36,912 bases of DNA from Auritidibacter sp. Marseille-P8566. GTDB taxonomy: Bacteria; Actinomycetota; Actinomycetes; Actinomycetales; Microbacteriaceae. The translations under genes were made by a program, and so were the position numbers. The notes below the pieces were generated by a model. That model searched no databases, was not told where the DNA came from, and saw only the letters and a program-made list of their open reading frames with translations. This document shows, one piece after another, positions 7,820 through 18,238 of this stretch (position 1 is the first letter of the stretch; each line of letters begins with the position of its first letter). The stretch spans positions 1 through 36,912 of the forward strand of contig CAMAQN010000005.1 in NCBI GenBank assembly GCA_945860535.1. Reading direction: 5' to 3'.

Positions 7820-9262
7820 TTAGTTGCCGTAGCCAGGTGCAGCAAGGTGCACAGCATCTCCTACGCGGTGAACGCGCAGGCTGTTGGTCGAACCAGGGAT
7901 TCCTGGAGGGGAACCGGACACGATGACGACCTCATCACCCACGCGACATTTACCGCTGGATAGCACGATCTCATCTACCTGACGAATCATTTCGTCGGTG
8001 TGCTTGACCTTCTCTACCTTGAATGTGGTCGCTCCCCAAACTAGTGAAAGCTTGCGACGCACCTCTTCGCTAGGAGTGAATGCCAATACCGGGACGCTCG
8101 AGCGTAGGCGTGAAACACGACGCAGGGTGTCACCGGATTCGGTGAACACGCAGACGAACTTCGATCCCAAAAGCTCAGCAATTTCCATAGCTGCAAGCAC
8201 AACCGCACCGGAGTGAGTGTGAGGCTTGGTGCCAAGTGCAGGAATTCGATCCATGCCATTCTCTTCGGTTGACTCGATGATGCGAGCCATGGTCTCAACG
8301 GTCTCAATTGGGTACTCGCCAACCGAGGTCTCGCCAGAAAGCATTAGCGCATCAGCACCATCCAGCACAGCATTGGCGACGTCAGAAGCCTCAGCGCGGG
8401 TTGGGCGGGATGCGGCTATCATGGTCTCAAGCATCTGAGTGGCAACGATGACCGGCTTGGCCCAGCGGCGCGCTAGTTCGACCGCACGCTTTTGCACCAG
8501 TGGAACCTGTTCCAAAGGAAGTTCCACTCCTAGGTCACCGCGAGCCACCATCACGCCATCAAAGGCATCAATGATTTCCTCAAGGTTCTCAACTGCCTGT
8601 GGCTTCTCAATCTTTGCGATGGTTGGAACAAAGCGGCCTTCTTCGGCCATAATCTCGTGAACACGAACGATGTCCTTGGCGTTTCTCACAAAGCTGAGAG
8701 CGATCATGTCGGCACCAAGTTTTAGGGCCCAACGTAGGTCGTCCTCGTCCTTATCGCTTAGCGCTGGAACGTTTACGGCAACTCCAGGAAGGTTGATTCC
8801 CTTGTTGTTTGAAACCGGTCCACCAACCTCAACCACGCAGGTGACGGTTGTTGCGTCCACTGCAGTTGCGCGAAGACCAATGCGGCCATCGTCAATCAAA
8901 AGCTGGTCTCCAGGCTTTACATCTCCGGGTAGACCCTTATAGGTGGTGGAGCAAATGTTTACATCACCCTGAATGTCATCGGTGGTGATCTTGAAGGTTG
9001 CACCATTTACCAAGGTGACCTTGTCTTCAGCAAAGCGTCCCAGACGAATCTTTGGTCCCTGTAGGTCAACCAAGATTCCTACGCTCTTACCAACGTCGGC
9101 CGCAGCCTTGCGAATGGTTGCGTAAACACCCTCATGAACCTCGTGTGAGCCGTGGCTCAGGTTCATACGAGCAACGTCAACACCCGCTTCAATAACGGCT
9201 CTAGCCTTGTCGTAATCCGCAATAGCAGGACCGAATGTTGCCACAATTTTGGCGCGTCTCAT
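7820..9262 (-). CDS. pyk: Pyruvate kinase
   Basis: This enzyme makes pyruvate and ATP from phosphoenolpyruvate and ADP in glycolysis. The 480-residue protein shows the N-terminal MRRAKIVATFGPA, Arg32 and Asn34 in RMNLSHG, the B domain, and the signature AKIEKPQ with catalytic Lys217 and metal ligand Glu219, followed by MVARGDLGVELP with Asp243 and ATQMLETM. Length and motif order are typical. It lies 26 bp downstream of gltD, close enough to be read from the gltBD transcript; AAAAGG is 13 bases before the ATG, rather far for a Shine-Dalgarno. A bidirectional terminator ends the unit. Confidence 0.97.
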   Translation of the reverse strand: MRRAKIVATFGPAIADYDKARAVIEAGVDVARMNLSHGSHEVHEGVYATIRKAAADVGKSVGILVDLQGPKIRLGRFAEDKVTLVNGATFKITTDDIQGDVNICSTTYKGLPGDVKPGDQLLIDDGRIGLRATAVDATTVTCVVEVGGPVSNNKGINLPGVAVNVPALSDKDEDDLRWALKLGADMIALSFVRNAKDIVRVHEIMAEEGRFVPTIAKIEKPQAVENLEEIIDAFDGVMVARGDLGVELPLEQVPLVQKRAVELARRWAKPVIVATQMLETMIAASRPTRAEASDVANAVLDGADALMLSGETSVGEYPIETVETMARIIESTEENGMDRIPALGTKPHTHSGAVVLAAMEIAELLGSKFVCVFTESGDTLRRVSRLRSSVPVLAFTPSEEVRRKLSLVWGATTFKVEKVKHTDEMIRQVDEIVLSSGKCRVGDEVVIVSGSPPGIPGSTNSLRVHRVGDAVHLAAPGYGN

Positions 9263-9288
9263 TTATAACTACTTACCTTTTCACTTGG

Positions 9289-10746
9289 TTAGCTGTAAAC
9301 CGAAATTGGTCTATCAGTTGGCTTCACTGGGAATGGAAGCCCTGTCTCACCTTCGAGATATTCGTCAATCGCGGCAGCGGCGGCACGACCTTCGGCTATA
9401 GCCCAAACTATCAGGCTTTGGCCTCTTCCGGCGTCACCTGCGGCAAACAATCCGTCTGCAACCTTGTAACGACCATCTCTTGCCACATTTCCCCTTGAAT
9501 CCATCGGGGTTGCAAGCTGTGCGGAGAGGTCCTGAGTCTCTGGACCGACAAAGCCAAGGGCTAGGAAAACGAGGTCGGCTGGGAGAATGCGCTCGGTTCC
9601 AGCCTTTGGAATTCGCTTGCCGTCAACAAACTCCGTGTCGGCTACCTTTACGCCCTTGAGTACGCCGTCCTCCCCCACGAACTCAACTGTCGAGTGTAGG
9701 TACTTGCGCTCACCAAACTCTTCGTGAGCCGATGCAACCTCAAAGAGGTTCGGCATCATCGGCCAAGGCTGGTCGACGCTGCGCTCTAGCGGAGGCTGAG
9801 TTCCAATCGCCAAAGTGGTAACGCTCAACGCACCTTGGCGGGTTGACGTCCCAAGGCAGTCTGCACCGGTATCTCCACCGCCAAGGATGATTACGTGCTT
9901 TCCGGATGCGTCGATCTGAGATTCGACCTGATCGCCGGCAACAACCTTGTTGGACTGTGCCAAGTAGTTCATCGCAAAGTGAATGCCTTCAAGATCCCTG
10001 CCAGTTACAGCGAGATCTCTTGGAACCATTGCACCGGTTGCAATCAAAACAGCGTCATAGCGCTTCTGAAGTTCATCCCAGGTGATGTCAACACCAACAT
10101 TGACGGAGGTGCGAAAGCGCGTGCCTTCGGCTTCCATTTGCGCTACGCGACGATCGATGAGGTGCTTTTCCATCTTGAAATCCGGAATGCCATATCGCAG
10201 CAGTCCGCCAATACGGTCATCGCGTTCGTAAACCGCCACGGTGTGGCCTGCCCTAGTTAGTTGCTGGGCAGCAGCTAGTCCAGCAGGTCCAGAGCCGACC
10301 ACCGCGATGGTCTTGCCGGTCAATCGCTCCGGGATGCTCGGGGTTACAAAACCATTCTCAAAGGCGTCATCGATGATCGATACTTCGATCTCCTTGATTG
10401 TGACTGCAGGCTGGTTGATAGCCAAAACGCAGGAGCTCTCGCAGGGAGCAGGACAAAGCCTTCCGGTGAACTCCGGGAAGTTGTTAGTTGCGTGTAGCCG
10501 GTCAATCGCCTCTTTGTTTCTGCCGCGGTGAGTTAGGTCGTTCCACTCCGGAATCAGGTTCCCTAGTGGGCATCCCTGGTGGCAGAACGGAATTCCGCAG
10601 TCCATGCAGCGAGATGCCTGACGGACGATGGTTTCGCCACTTCGCTCGGCATAAACCTCTTTCCAGTCTTTGATGCGAACTGGAACTGGTCTGCGAGTTG
10701 CAGTTTCACGCTCGGTTATCTTGATAAAGCCCTTTGGATCAGCCAC
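9289..10746 (-). CDS. gltD: Glutamate synthase (NADPH) small subunit
   Basis: GltD oxidises NADPH and passes electrons through FAD and iron-sulfur clusters to GltB. The 485-residue protein has the N-terminal iron-sulfur domain with CMDCGIPFCHQGCP and CPAPCESSC, an FAD-binding glycine motif VVGSGPAGLAAAQQL, the GIPDFKMEK segment, and a second dinucleotide motif ILGGGDTGADCLGTS for NADPH. The C-terminus ends DRPISVYS. The GTG start overlaps the gltB stop by eight bases and is preceded by an excellent Shine-Dalgarno, so translation of the two subunits is probably coupled. Confidence 0.97.
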   Translation of the reverse strand: MADPKGFIKITERETATRRPVPVRIKDWKEVYAERSGETIVRQASRCMDCGIPFCHQGCPLGNLIPEWNDLTHRGRNKEAIDRLHATNNFPEFTGRLCPAPCESSCVLAINQPAVTIKEIEVSIIDDAFENGFVTPSIPERLTGKTIAVVGSGPAGLAAAQQLTRAGHTVAVYERDDRIGGLLRYGIPDFKMEKHLIDRRVAQMEAEGTRFRTSVNVGVDITWDELQKRYDAVLIATGAMVPRDLAVTGRDLEGIHFAMNYLAQSNKVVAGDQVESQIDASGKHVIILGGGDTGADCLGTSTRQGALSVTTLAIGTQPPLERSVDQPWPMMPNLFEVASAHEEFGERKYLHSTVEFVGEDGVLKGVKVADTEFVDGKRIPKAGTERILPADLVFLALGFVGPETQDLSAQLATPMDSRGNVARDGRYKVADGLFAAGDAGRGQSLIVWAIAEGRAAAAAIDEYLEGETGLPFPVKPTDRPISVYS

Positions 10747-13700
10747 CGGTCACCTCCAGAATCTGGGTCCACACTTCTTCGCCATCAAGATCAATGCCTT
10801 CGGCACTGGCATTGCGTTGAATCTCCATTACACGCGCATAATCGCGAGGCAAAACTCTAACGAAGCTGGACACCTCTGAGTCAAAGTCTGCAAGAAGCGC
10901 TTCACCCAGCGGTGAGCCTGTTTTGGCCACGTGAGATGCTAGAAGCTCCCGCAGAGTTGCGATGTCATCAGCTTCTAGGTTGCCAAGCGAAATCTCACCG
11001 GAGGCCAAAGCCTCGCGGTTCACGCGTGACTCAGACAGCTTGTAGACGTAAGCAACGCCTCCGGACATTCCTGCACCAAGGTTCACGCCCGAGCGTCCAA
11101 GAATTACCGCCGTGCCACCGGTCATGTATTCCAGAGCGTGGTCACCAACGCCTTCGACAACGGCTTCTGCTCCGGAGTTACGAACCAGGAATCTCTCCCC
11201 CACCACTCCGTTTAGGAAGATCTGTCCGCTGGTCGCGCCATAGCCAATAACGTTTCCAGCAATGACGTTTTGTTCGGCGATAAACCCAGCATTTTGCTCT
11301 GGCTTCACAATGATCGTGCCACCGGAAAGACCCTTGCCCACGTAGTCGTTGCAGTCCCCCTCGACCTCAATGGTGATACCACGTGGGACAAATGCGCCAA
11401 GTGACTGTCCAGCCGAACCACGGAGCTTCAGTGTAAGGGTGCCAGGTTCTAGCCCCTGCTCTCCCCAGCGCTTGGTTAGCTCGTTACCCAGCATTGTTCC
11501 GATTGCTTGGTTGGTGTTGTTGATCTCAATCTCGTGTAGCACTGGCTTGCCTTCGCGAAGGGCTGCTTGGCTTAGTGCAATTAGTGGGAAATCGAAGTGG
11601 GATTCAAGTTCGTGATCCTGGCTTGTGGTGTTGCGCAGGTTCTGGTTTAGGTCGATGTCTTTGGCTGCAAAGATCGGTGAGAGATCCAGGCCATCAGCCT
11701 TGTAGTGCGAAACCGCACGGTTAACATCCAATAGATCCACCCGACCCACGGCCTCAGCCAAAGTTCTAAATCCAAGTTCTGCTAGGTACTCGCGGACCTC
11801 TTGCGCTAAGAACTCGAAGAAATTCACGACGTGGTCGGCTTGGCCCTTGAATCTGGCGCGAAGATCTGGGTTCTGGGTTGCAACGCCAACTGGGCAGGTG
11901 TCCAGGTGGCAAACGCGCATCAAGATGCAGCCTTCAACCACCAGTGGAGCCGTTGCGAAGCCATACTCTTCGGCTCCAAGGAGAGCTGCGATTACGACAT
12001 CGCGGCCAGTCTTCATAGAGCCGTCTACCTGAACCACAATGCGATCGCGCAGCCCATTTAGCAGCAGGGTCTGCTGAGCCTCTGCAAGCCCAAGTTCCCA
12101 AGGGGTGCCGGCATGCTTCAGGGAGTTCAACGGGCTCGCGCCAGTACCACCATCGTGACCAGAGATCAGCACAACGTCGGCCTTAGCTTTCGCAACTCCT
12201 GCAGCTACGGTGCCCACACCAAACTGGCTCACTAGTTTCACGTGCACACGTGCAGCCCGGTTTGCGCGCTTTAGGTCGAAGATCAATTGCTTTAGATCTT
12301 CAATCGAGTAGATGTCGTGGTGTGGTGGCGGAGAAATCAAGCCAACACCGGGGGTTGAGTGACGCAACTGCGCAATCCATGGGTAAACCTTGTTTGGAGG
12401 TAGCTGACCACCTTCACCAGGCTTGGCACCCTGTGCCATCTTGATCTGGATGTCGTCGGCGTGCGTTAGGTACATCGATGTCACGCCAAATCGCCCAGAG
12501 GCAACCTGCTTTACAGCGCTTCGACGGTTTCGGTCCAAAAGACGGTCTACCGATTCGCCACCCTCACCCGTGTTGCTCTTTGCGCCAATGCGGTTCATTG
12601 CGATAGCTAGAACTTCGTGTGCTTCTGGTGAAATGGCTCCCATTGACATGGCGCCGGTTGAGAACCGCTTCACGATCTCGGAAACCGGCTCAACATCTTC
12701 GATTGGAATTGCTGTGCGGGAAGAGCTATTGAAGGTGAACATGCCACGAATAGTCATTAGTCGCTCTGACTGATCGTCAACAGCGTGGGTGTATTCCTTA
12801 AAAATGTCGTAGCGCTTTTGCTTTGTGGAGTGCTGCAACTTGAAGATGGTTTCAGGGTTGAAAAGGTGTGGTGGTCCTTCGCGACGCCACTTCATTTCGC
12901 CGCCAACCTCAAGAGGTAGGTGAATCTTGGAAGCACCTTCAATTGGGTAGGCAGCGCGGTGACGCTTTTCAATCTCCTGGTGCAAAATGTCAAGGCCAAC
13001 TCCACCGAGTTTGGTGGTGGTGCCGGTGAAGTACTTGTCTACCAAATCCTGGCTTAGGCCAATCGCTTCAAAGCACTGAGCTCCACCGTAGGAAGCAACA
13101 GTTGAGATACCCATTTTGGACATGATCTTCAGGATGCCCTTGCCGAGTGCCTTGACCATGTTCTTGCTGGAGCGCTCAGGTGTGATTCCAGTGATAAGTC
13201 CCTTGACCACTAGGTCTTCCGCGGTCTCAAGCGCAAGGTATGGGTTGATAGCGGAAGCGCCATAACCGATCAGGGTTGCGACGTGGTGCACGTCTCTGGC
13301 ATCGCCACACTCAACCACAAGCCCGGCCTGTAAGCGCGTTCCCTTGCGAATCAGGTGGTGGTGGACGCTGGAGAGTGCCAGCAACGAAGGAATTGGGGCA
13401 AGCTCGCGGTTTGAGTCACGGTCGCTGATGATTATGAAGGTGGTTCCGGCCTCGATAGCTTGGTCGACCTCGGTTGCCATTTCAGCAAGGCGCTCTTCTA
13501 AAGCCTCTGCGCCATCGTCAACTCGATAGAGCGCTGAGATGGTAACGGCCTTGCCGATGTTGTTTCCCTTATCGATGTGCTTGATTCGAGCAATCTCATC
13601 GTTGGTAAGGATTGGGAAGTCCATAACAAGCTGCTTGGCATGCTCAGGCGTGGCTCCCAAAAGGTTCAGTACCGGACCAATCGAGGCGGTCATCGATGTG

Positions 13701-15292
13701 ACTACTTCTTCGCGAATTGCATCCAGCGGTGGGTTGGTCACCTGGGCAAACTGCTGGGTGAAGTAGTCAAAGAGCAATCTGGAGTGCTGGGAAATCGCCG
13801 CAATCGGAGTGTCGGTTCCCATCGCGCCAATTGGCTCCTGGCCTGCCCTTGCCATCGGTGCGATGAATTCCTTTAGATCCTCTTCGGTGTAACCAAAAAC
13901 GCGCTGGCGACGATTCACAGAAGCGCTGGAGTAGCGAATGTGCTCACGCTCTGGCAAGTCTCGAAGGTTGATCATGTTCTCTTCGAGCCAAGTGCCCCAA
14001 GGCTGTGCTGCAGCAACTTCGCTCTTGATCTGCTCATCTTCGATGATCTGACCGGATGCGGTGTCGATCAAAAACATCTTGCCTGGCTGAAGTCTTCCCT
14101 TACGGACGATCTTCTCGGCAGGGATGTTTGCAACGCCGATTTCGGACGCCAAGATGATGAAGCCGTCCTCAGTAACCACAAAGCGACCAGGGCGTAGGCC
14201 GTTGCGGTCCAAAGTTGCGCCAACCAAAGTTCCATCGGTGAAGATAACAGCAGCTGGCCCATCCCAAGGTTCCATGATCATTGAGTGGTATTCGAAGAAG
14301 TCTCGAAGCTGAGGTTCAAGGTCGAGCTGCTTTTCCCAAGCCCCAGGAATCATCATCATCATGGCGTGTGGAAGTGAGCGACCAGAGAGCACTAGCAGCT
14401 CCAATACCTCATCAAAGGTTGCTGAGTCTGAAGCTCCTGCGGTCACAATCGGCTTTAGCTGCTCGATTTCTCCCAGCTGATCGCTCTCAAGCTGGGATTC
14501 GCGGGCTCTCATCCAGTTGGCATTGCCCTTCACGGTGTTTATCTCACCGTTGTGCGCAATGAAGCGGAATGGGTGGGCCAGCGGCCAAGACGGGAAGGTG
14601 TTGGTCGAGAACCTGGAGTGAACAAGTGCCAATTGCGATTCAAACTCTGGTTCTGAAAGGTCAGGGTAGAACGGTTCTAGCTGCAAAGTGGTGACCATGC
14701 CCTTGTAGACGATGGTGCGCATCGAAAGCGATGGGTGGTAGATCCCGATCTCATGCTCGCTGCGCTTACGCAAACGGTACAGACGTCGTTCAAGTTCTAG
14801 ATCCGAAGCCTTGTCAACTGCGGCTACGAAGACTTGCTCAATTAGTGGCATTGCAGCACGCGCTAGGTCACCCAGCACCTCGGGGCGAGTAGGCGGCGTC
14901 CGCCAACCCAAAACCTCAAGCTTCTCTTCTTTGGCAAGCTTTTCAAACTGTGCCTTGTCGCTGAGTGCTTCCGGCTCACTGAGAAACACCAGACCTGCTC
15001 CATAACTGCCCTTGTTTGGCAGTGTGAAGGGTAGAACTTTTCTGAAAAAGCGGTCTGGAATCTGGGTGAGGATTCCTGCTCCGTCGCCGGTGCCAGCGTC
15101 AGAACCAACAGCTCCGCGGTGCTCGAGGTTTCTTAGCGAGGAAAGTGCCATGTCGACAATGTCGTGACCTGGAGTACCGCGCAAGGTTGCAACCATTGCA
15201 AGACCACAAGCATCCTTTTCCGCGTTTGGGTCATAGAGTCCCTGCGCGGAAGGACCAGCGTTAAAGCGCTGGAATGGGCTTATGGCCGGCAT
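10739..15292 (-). CDS. gltB: Glutamate synthase (NADPH) large subunit
   Basis: GltB forms two glutamates from glutamine and 2-oxoglutarate. The 1517-residue protein starts with a 28-residue propeptide; cleavage before Cys29 (KDA/CGLAM) would expose the catalytic N-terminal cysteine of the amidotransferase domain (about 29-430). A central linking domain, the FMN-binding synthase domain (GEGGES, PGVGLISPPPHHDIYS, GGTGASP) and the three-iron cluster cysteines 1122, 1128 and 1133 follow, then the C-terminal beta-helix (about 1285-1430). ATG 15292 has AGGAG six bases upstream. A 54-bp gap separates it from lgt, so it may be read from the his-trp transcript or from a promoter I cannot place. Confidence 0.97.
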   Translation of the reverse strand: MPAISPFQRFNAGPSAQGLYDPNAEKDACGLAMVATLRGTPGHDIVDMALSSLRNLEHRGAVGSDAGTGDGAGILTQIPDRFFRKVLPFTLPNKGSYGAGLVFLSEPEALSDKAQFEKLAKEEKLEVLGWRTPPTRPEVLGDLARAAMPLIEQVFVAAVDKASDLELERRLYRLRKRSEHEIGIYHPSLSMRTIVYKGMVTTLQLEPFYPDLSEPEFESQLALVHSRFSTNTFPSWPLAHPFRFIAHNGEINTVKGNANWMRARESQLESDQLGEIEQLKPIVTAGASDSATFDEVLELLVLSGRSLPHAMMMMIPGAWEKQLDLEPQLRDFFEYHSMIMEPWDGPAAVIFTDGTLVGATLDRNGLRPGRFVVTEDGFIILASEIGVANIPAEKIVRKGRLQPGKMFLIDTASGQIIEDEQIKSEVAAAQPWGTWLEENMINLRDLPEREHIRYSSASVNRRQRVFGYTEEDLKEFIAPMARAGQEPIGAMGTDTPIAAISQHSRLLFDYFTQQFAQVTNPPLDAIREEVVTSMTASIGPVLNLLGATPEHAKQLVMDFPILTNDEIARIKHIDKGNNIGKAVTISALYRVDDGAEALEERLAEMATEVDQAIEAGTTFIIISDRDSNRELAPIPSLLALSSVHHHLIRKGTRLQAGLVVECGDARDVHHVATLIGYGASAINPYLALETAEDLVVKGLITGITPERSSKNMVKALGKGILKIMSKMGISTVASYGGAQCFEAIGLSQDLVDKYFTGTTTKLGGVGLDILHQEIEKRHRAAYPIEGASKIHLPLEVGGEMKWRREGPPHLFNPETIFKLQHSTKQKRYDIFKEYTHAVDDQSERLMTIRGMFTFNSSSRTAIPIEDVEPVSEIVKRFSTGAMSMGAISPEAHEVLAIAMNRIGAKSNTGEGGESVDRLLDRNRRSAVKQVASGRFGVTSMYLTHADDIQIKMAQGAKPGEGGQLPPNKVYPWIAQLRHSTPGVGLISPPPHHDIYSIEDLKQLIFDLKRANRAARVHVKLVSQFGVGTVAAGVAKAKADVVLISGHDGGTGASPLNSLKHAGTPWELGLAEAQQTLLLNGLRDRIVVQVDGSMKTGRDVVIAALLGAEEYGFATAPLVVEGCILMRVCHLDTCPVGVATQNPDLRARFKGQADHVVNFFEFLAQEVREYLAELGFRTLAEAVGRVDLLDVNRAVSHYKADGLDLSPIFAAKDIDLNQNLRNTTSQDHELESHFDFPLIALSQAALREGKPVLHEIEINNTNQAIGTMLGNELTKRWGEQGLEPGTLTLKLRGSAGQSLGAFVPRGITIEVEGDCNDYVGKGLSGGTIIVKPEQNAGFIAEQNVIAGNVIGYGATSGQIFLNGVVGERFLVRNSGAEAVVEGVGDHALEYMTGGTAVILGRSGVNLGAGMSGGVAYVYKLSESRVNREALASGEISLGNLEADDIATLRELLASHVAKTGSPLGEALLADFDSEVSSFVRVLPRDYARVMEIQRNASAEGIDLDGEEVWTQILEVTGG
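10750..10757 (-). promoter_or_regulatory. Strong Shine-Dalgarno of gltD inside gltB
   Basis: GGAGGTGA on the minus strand is an eight-base match to the 16S 3' end, with six bases between GGAGG and the GTG start. It lies in the last codons of gltB and fixes the eight-base overlapping start. Confidence 0.8.
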
Positions 15293-15346
15293 ACTTGTCT
15301 CCTATCGAAAATTCAAAAGGGACATCGTCGGCCCGGGTGGCTAAAA

Positions 15347-16246
15347 CTAGCTTTCTGTTGGCTCTTTCACTGTTTTGCGCGGCTTTTTCGCCGGTTCCGC
15401 AACAGTTTCACGGCCTGGTAGCCAGATGCTCGGTTCAAGGCCGGGGTGGCGGCGGGACTGAACAATCAGGAGGGTAACTCCGATGGCGATTCCGATCAAC
15501 GCTGACCACATGTTTATTCTGAATCCAAGAATAATCTCACTTGGGTCAATTCGGATACTTTCTATCCAAAGTCGTCCGGTCGAATACAGAATTACGTAGA
15601 GCGCGAATTGCTTACCCCACTGCAGATTCAAGCGCTTTCCGAGGTAAATAAGCAAACCAGCAGCTGCTAGGTTCCAGATCATTTCGTACAAGAAAGTCGG
15701 GTGGAAGGTCAAACCATCTGGCAAACCCGCTGGGTAAGAAGCGTTGGAGGACGGAATCTCTAGTGCCCAGGGTAGATCGGTCGGCAATCCGTAGAGCTCT
15801 TGGTTGAAATAGTTACCCAGTCTTCCAATTGCCTGAGCAATCAGTACTCCCGGCGCAACTGCGTCTGCAACGGTCCAGAATCTCAAGCCTGCTTGCCTTG
15901 CGCCATACCAAAGACCAGCGGCTCCAAACAGCAGTGCGCCATAGATTGCCATGCCGCCCTCCCAGATTCGGAATACGGCTAGAAAGTCTGCACCCTCAAA
16001 GAAGTAGTCTCTCGGGTGGGTGATGACGTGGTAAAAACGTCCACCGATGATGCCGGCTGGCACTGCCCATAGCGCGATGTCTAGAAAGAGACCGCGTTCA
16101 GCTCCGCGAGCATGAAGTCTTCGGTCCGCTAGCCATGAGGCGATGACAATGCCGGTGAGAATAAAAAGTGCATAGAAGTGAATGCGGAGCGGGCCTAGGT
16201 CGATGAAGCTGATCTCAGGAGAGGGAATGCTGGTAAGAAAATCCAC
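15347..16246 (-). CDS. lgt: Prolipoprotein diacylglyceryl transferase
   Basis: Lgt moves diacylglycerol from phosphatidylglycerol to the lipobox cysteine of prelipoproteins at the inner face of the membrane. The 299-residue protein has about seven hydrophobic segments and the signature GRLGNYFNQELYG (141-153); the essential-type Arg142, Asn145 and Glu150 are present, as is GRLWIESIRID near the C-terminus. Where E. coli has His103 (GGMSFHGG) this protein has Tyr102 (GGMAIYGA). The C-terminus is a lysine/proline-rich cytoplasmic tail. The GTG start lies four bases after the trpA stop; TAGGAT six bases upstream could be a Shine-Dalgarno (AGGA) or a leaderless -10. The trpCBA-lgt order is a common actinobacterial arrangement. 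Confidence 0.96.
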   Translation of the reverse strand: MDFLTSIPSPEISFIDLGPLRIHFYALFILTGIVIASWLADRRLHARGAERGLFLDIALWAVPAGIIGGRFYHVITHPRDYFFEGADFLAVFRIWEGGMAIYGALLFGAAGLWYGARQAGLRFWTVADAVAPGVLIAQAIGRLGNYFNQELYGLPTDLPWALEIPSSNASYPAGLPDGLTFHPTFLYEMIWNLAAAGLLIYLGKRLNLQWGKQFALYVILYSTGRLWIESIRIDPSEIILGFRINMWSALIGIAIGVTLLIVQSRRHPGLEPSIWLPGRETVAEPAKKPRKTVKEPTES

Positions 16247-16250
16247 TGGG

Positions 16251-17030
16251 CTATCCTAATCCGCCGGCAAGCTCTTTAGTCTTTGATACGAGTCCTGCCA
16301 GTCCACCCTGCTGGTAGGCCTTTACAAATGCGGTACCAACAATGGCGCCATCGGCGTAGCTGTTCACTTCCCGGACCTGATCAGCTGTCGAGATACCAAC
16401 GCCAACGCAGGTTGGAGTGTCGCCGAGACTCTTTACTCGGGACACCACAGATCTGGCAATGCGATCAAGTTCGGCACGTTCACCAGTGATTCCCATTGTC
16501 GATACCGAGTAGACAAAACCCTTTGATGACTTGGAGTTGTTTTCAACTCGAGCATCCGAGCTCGATGGCGCAACTAAGAACACCCGGTCTAGATCGTGCT
16601 CGTCGGAGAGATCTATCCACTTTGAAGCTTCGTCGGGAATTAGGTCTGGGGTGATCATGCCCTGAGCGCCTGATTTGACCAAGTCCTCGCTGAACTTCTC
16701 AACGCCATAGGAGAGCACAGGGTTCCAATAGCTCATAACCAACAGCGGAGTGTCTACCTTCTCACGCACGCCCTTGATGATCTCGAATAGGTCCCGAAGT
16801 TTAAAGCCGTTAGCTATCGCCTCTTCAGTGGCATGCTGAATTACTAAACCGTCCATCGCTGGGTCGCTGTAGGGAACGCCGATTTCAAGAATGTCGCAAC
16901 CGTTCTCGGCCATCGCAACTAGCGAATCGATACTGTCCTGTTTTGTTGGGTAACCGGCTGGGTAATAGCCAATTAGGGTCCCCCGACCAGATTCCTTATT
17001 CCGCTCTAGAACGTCGTTTGTGATACTCAC
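16251..17030 (-). CDS. trpA: Tryptophan synthase alpha subunit
   Basis: TrpA cleaves indole-3-glycerol phosphate to indole and glyceraldehyde 3-phosphate and channels indole to TrpB. The 259-residue TIM barrel has both catalytic acids at their classical positions, Glu49 ([10 protein letters not shown]) and Asp60 (AMDG), the Tyr-rich SYWNP segment near 115, the phosphate-binding [10 protein letters not shown] and the C-terminal VGVGIST. It overlaps trpB by four bases (GTGA) and begins with GTG, which implies translational coupling and matched production of the two subunits. Confidence 0.97.
   Translation of the reverse strand: MSITNDVLERNKESGRGTLIGYYPAGYPTKQDSIDSLVAMAENGCDILEIGVPYSDPAMDGLVIQHATEEAIANGFKLRDLFEIIKGVREKVDTPLLVMSYWNPVLSYGVEKFSEDLVKSGAQGMITPDLIPDEASKWIDLSDEHDLDRVFLVAPSSSDARVENNSKSSKGFVYSVSTMGITGERAELDRIARSVVSRVKSLGDTPTCVGVGISTADQVREVNSYADGAIVGTAFVKAYQQGGLAGLVSKTKELAGGLG
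16253..16258 (-). promoter_or_regulatory. TAGGAT element before lgt (Shine-Dalgarno or -10)
   Basis: TAGGAT lies six bases before the lgt GTG and overlaps the trpA stop by one base. The AGGA core at this distance makes a Shine-Dalgarno the simpler reading, but the hexamer also fits the leaderless TANNNT pattern seen elsewhere in the window. Confidence 0.35.
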
Positions 17031-18232
17031 TTATCCCCCAACAATCCAAAGTACTTGCCGGCTGTTTCCATGTCTTTATCGCCACGTCCGGAGAGATTTA
17101 CCAGGATGTGCGCGCCGGCCGGAAGGATGGTGGAAAGGTGCTTCATTCCCGCCAGTGCGTGTGCGGTTTCAATTGCCGGGATGATTCCCTCGGTCCTAGA
17201 TAGCAGACGCATGGCATCCATTGCTTCGGCGTCACTAATGCCGAAGTAATTCGCGCGACCAAGGTCCTTAAGCCAAGAGTGCTCAGGTCCAACTCCCGGG
17301 TAGTCCAATCCTGCCGAAATTGAGTGCGACTCCATCGTCTGACCATCTTCGTCCTGCAGCATGTAAGAACGAGCGCCGTGCAGAACCCCGGGGCGACCCC
17401 TTGACAGCGTTGCAGCATGCTTTGGTGTATCAATTCCATCTCCAGCTGCTTCAAAGCCCCAGAGTGCGACGTCTTGATCATCCAGGAAAGGGTGGAAGAT
17501 TCCGATTGCGTTAGAGCCACCACCAATACAGGCGGCTACCACATCAGGCAGACGTCCGGTCAGTTCCAGCATCTGTGCGCGCGCTTCAATTCCGATAACG
17601 GAGTGGAAGTCTCGAACCATGGTTGGGAAGGGGTGCGGACCGGCCACAGTACCAAGTAGGTAGTGAGTGTTGTCCACGTTTGCAACCCAGTCGCGAAGGG
17701 CTTCGTTGATGGCGTCCTTGAGTGTTCTCGAGCCGGTGGTTACTGGAATTACCTGAGCGCCCAATAACTTCATTCTCGCTACATTCAAGGCCTGACGTTC
17801 GGTGTCAACCTCGCCCATGTAGACCACACAGTTCAGCCCGAAATAGGCTGCCGCGGTAGCGCTGGCAACGCCGTGCTGGCCGGCTCCGGTTTCGGCAATG
17901 ATTCGCTTTTTACCCATGCGCTTGGCAAGGAGTGCCTGACCCATAACGTTGTTGATCTTGTGGCTACCGGTGTGGTTTAGATCCTCGCGCTTTAGGAAGA
18001 TACGCATGTCGCCGAACTGACTGGCAAAGCGCTGCGCCTCGGTGATAATCGATGGCCGGCCGGTGTAGGTCTTATGAAGCTCAGCAAGCTCCGCGACAAA
18101 GTTCGGGTCAGCCTTGGCGGCTAGATAGGTTGCTTCAAGCTCGTCGAGAGCTGCAATCAGTGGTTCCGCAACAAACCTTCCGCCGAATTCGCCGAAGTAC
18201 GGCCCAGCCTGAGAACGAAGATTTGTTTGCAT
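17027..18232 (-). CDS. trpB: Tryptophan synthase beta subunit
   Basis: TrpB condenses indole with serine using pyridoxal phosphate. The 401-residue protein of the TrpB1 type carries the PLP lysine Lys92 in GSHKINN, catalytic Glu114 in AETGAGQHG, and the phosphate-binding GGGSNAIG loop. It begins [20 protein letters not shown], a normal N-terminus that supports ATG 18232. The start is nine bases after the trpC stop; the hexamer TAGGAT, whose TAG is that stop codon, sits six bases before the ATG. Order trpC-trpB-trpA gives the three last enzymes of the pathway together. Confidence 0.97.
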   Translation of the reverse strand: MQTNLRSQAGPYFGEFGGRFVAEPLIAALDELEATYLAAKADPNFVAELAELHKTYTGRPSIITEAQRFASQFGDMRIFLKREDLNHTGSHKINNVMGQALLAKRMGKKRIIAETGAGQHGVASATAAAYFGLNCVVYMGEVDTERQALNVARMKLLGAQVIPVTTGSRTLKDAINEALRDWVANVDNTHYLLGTVAGPHPFPTMVRDFHSVIGIEARAQMLELTGRLPDVVAACIGGGSNAIGIFHPFLDDQDVALWGFEAAGDGIDTPKHAATLSRGRPGVLHGARSYMLQDEDGQTMESHSISAGLDYPGVGPEHSWLKDLGRANYFGISDAEAMDAMRLLSRTEGIIPAIETAHALAGMKHLSTILPAGAHILVNLSGRGDKDMETAGKYFGLLGDK

Positions 18233-18238
18233 CTCTAA

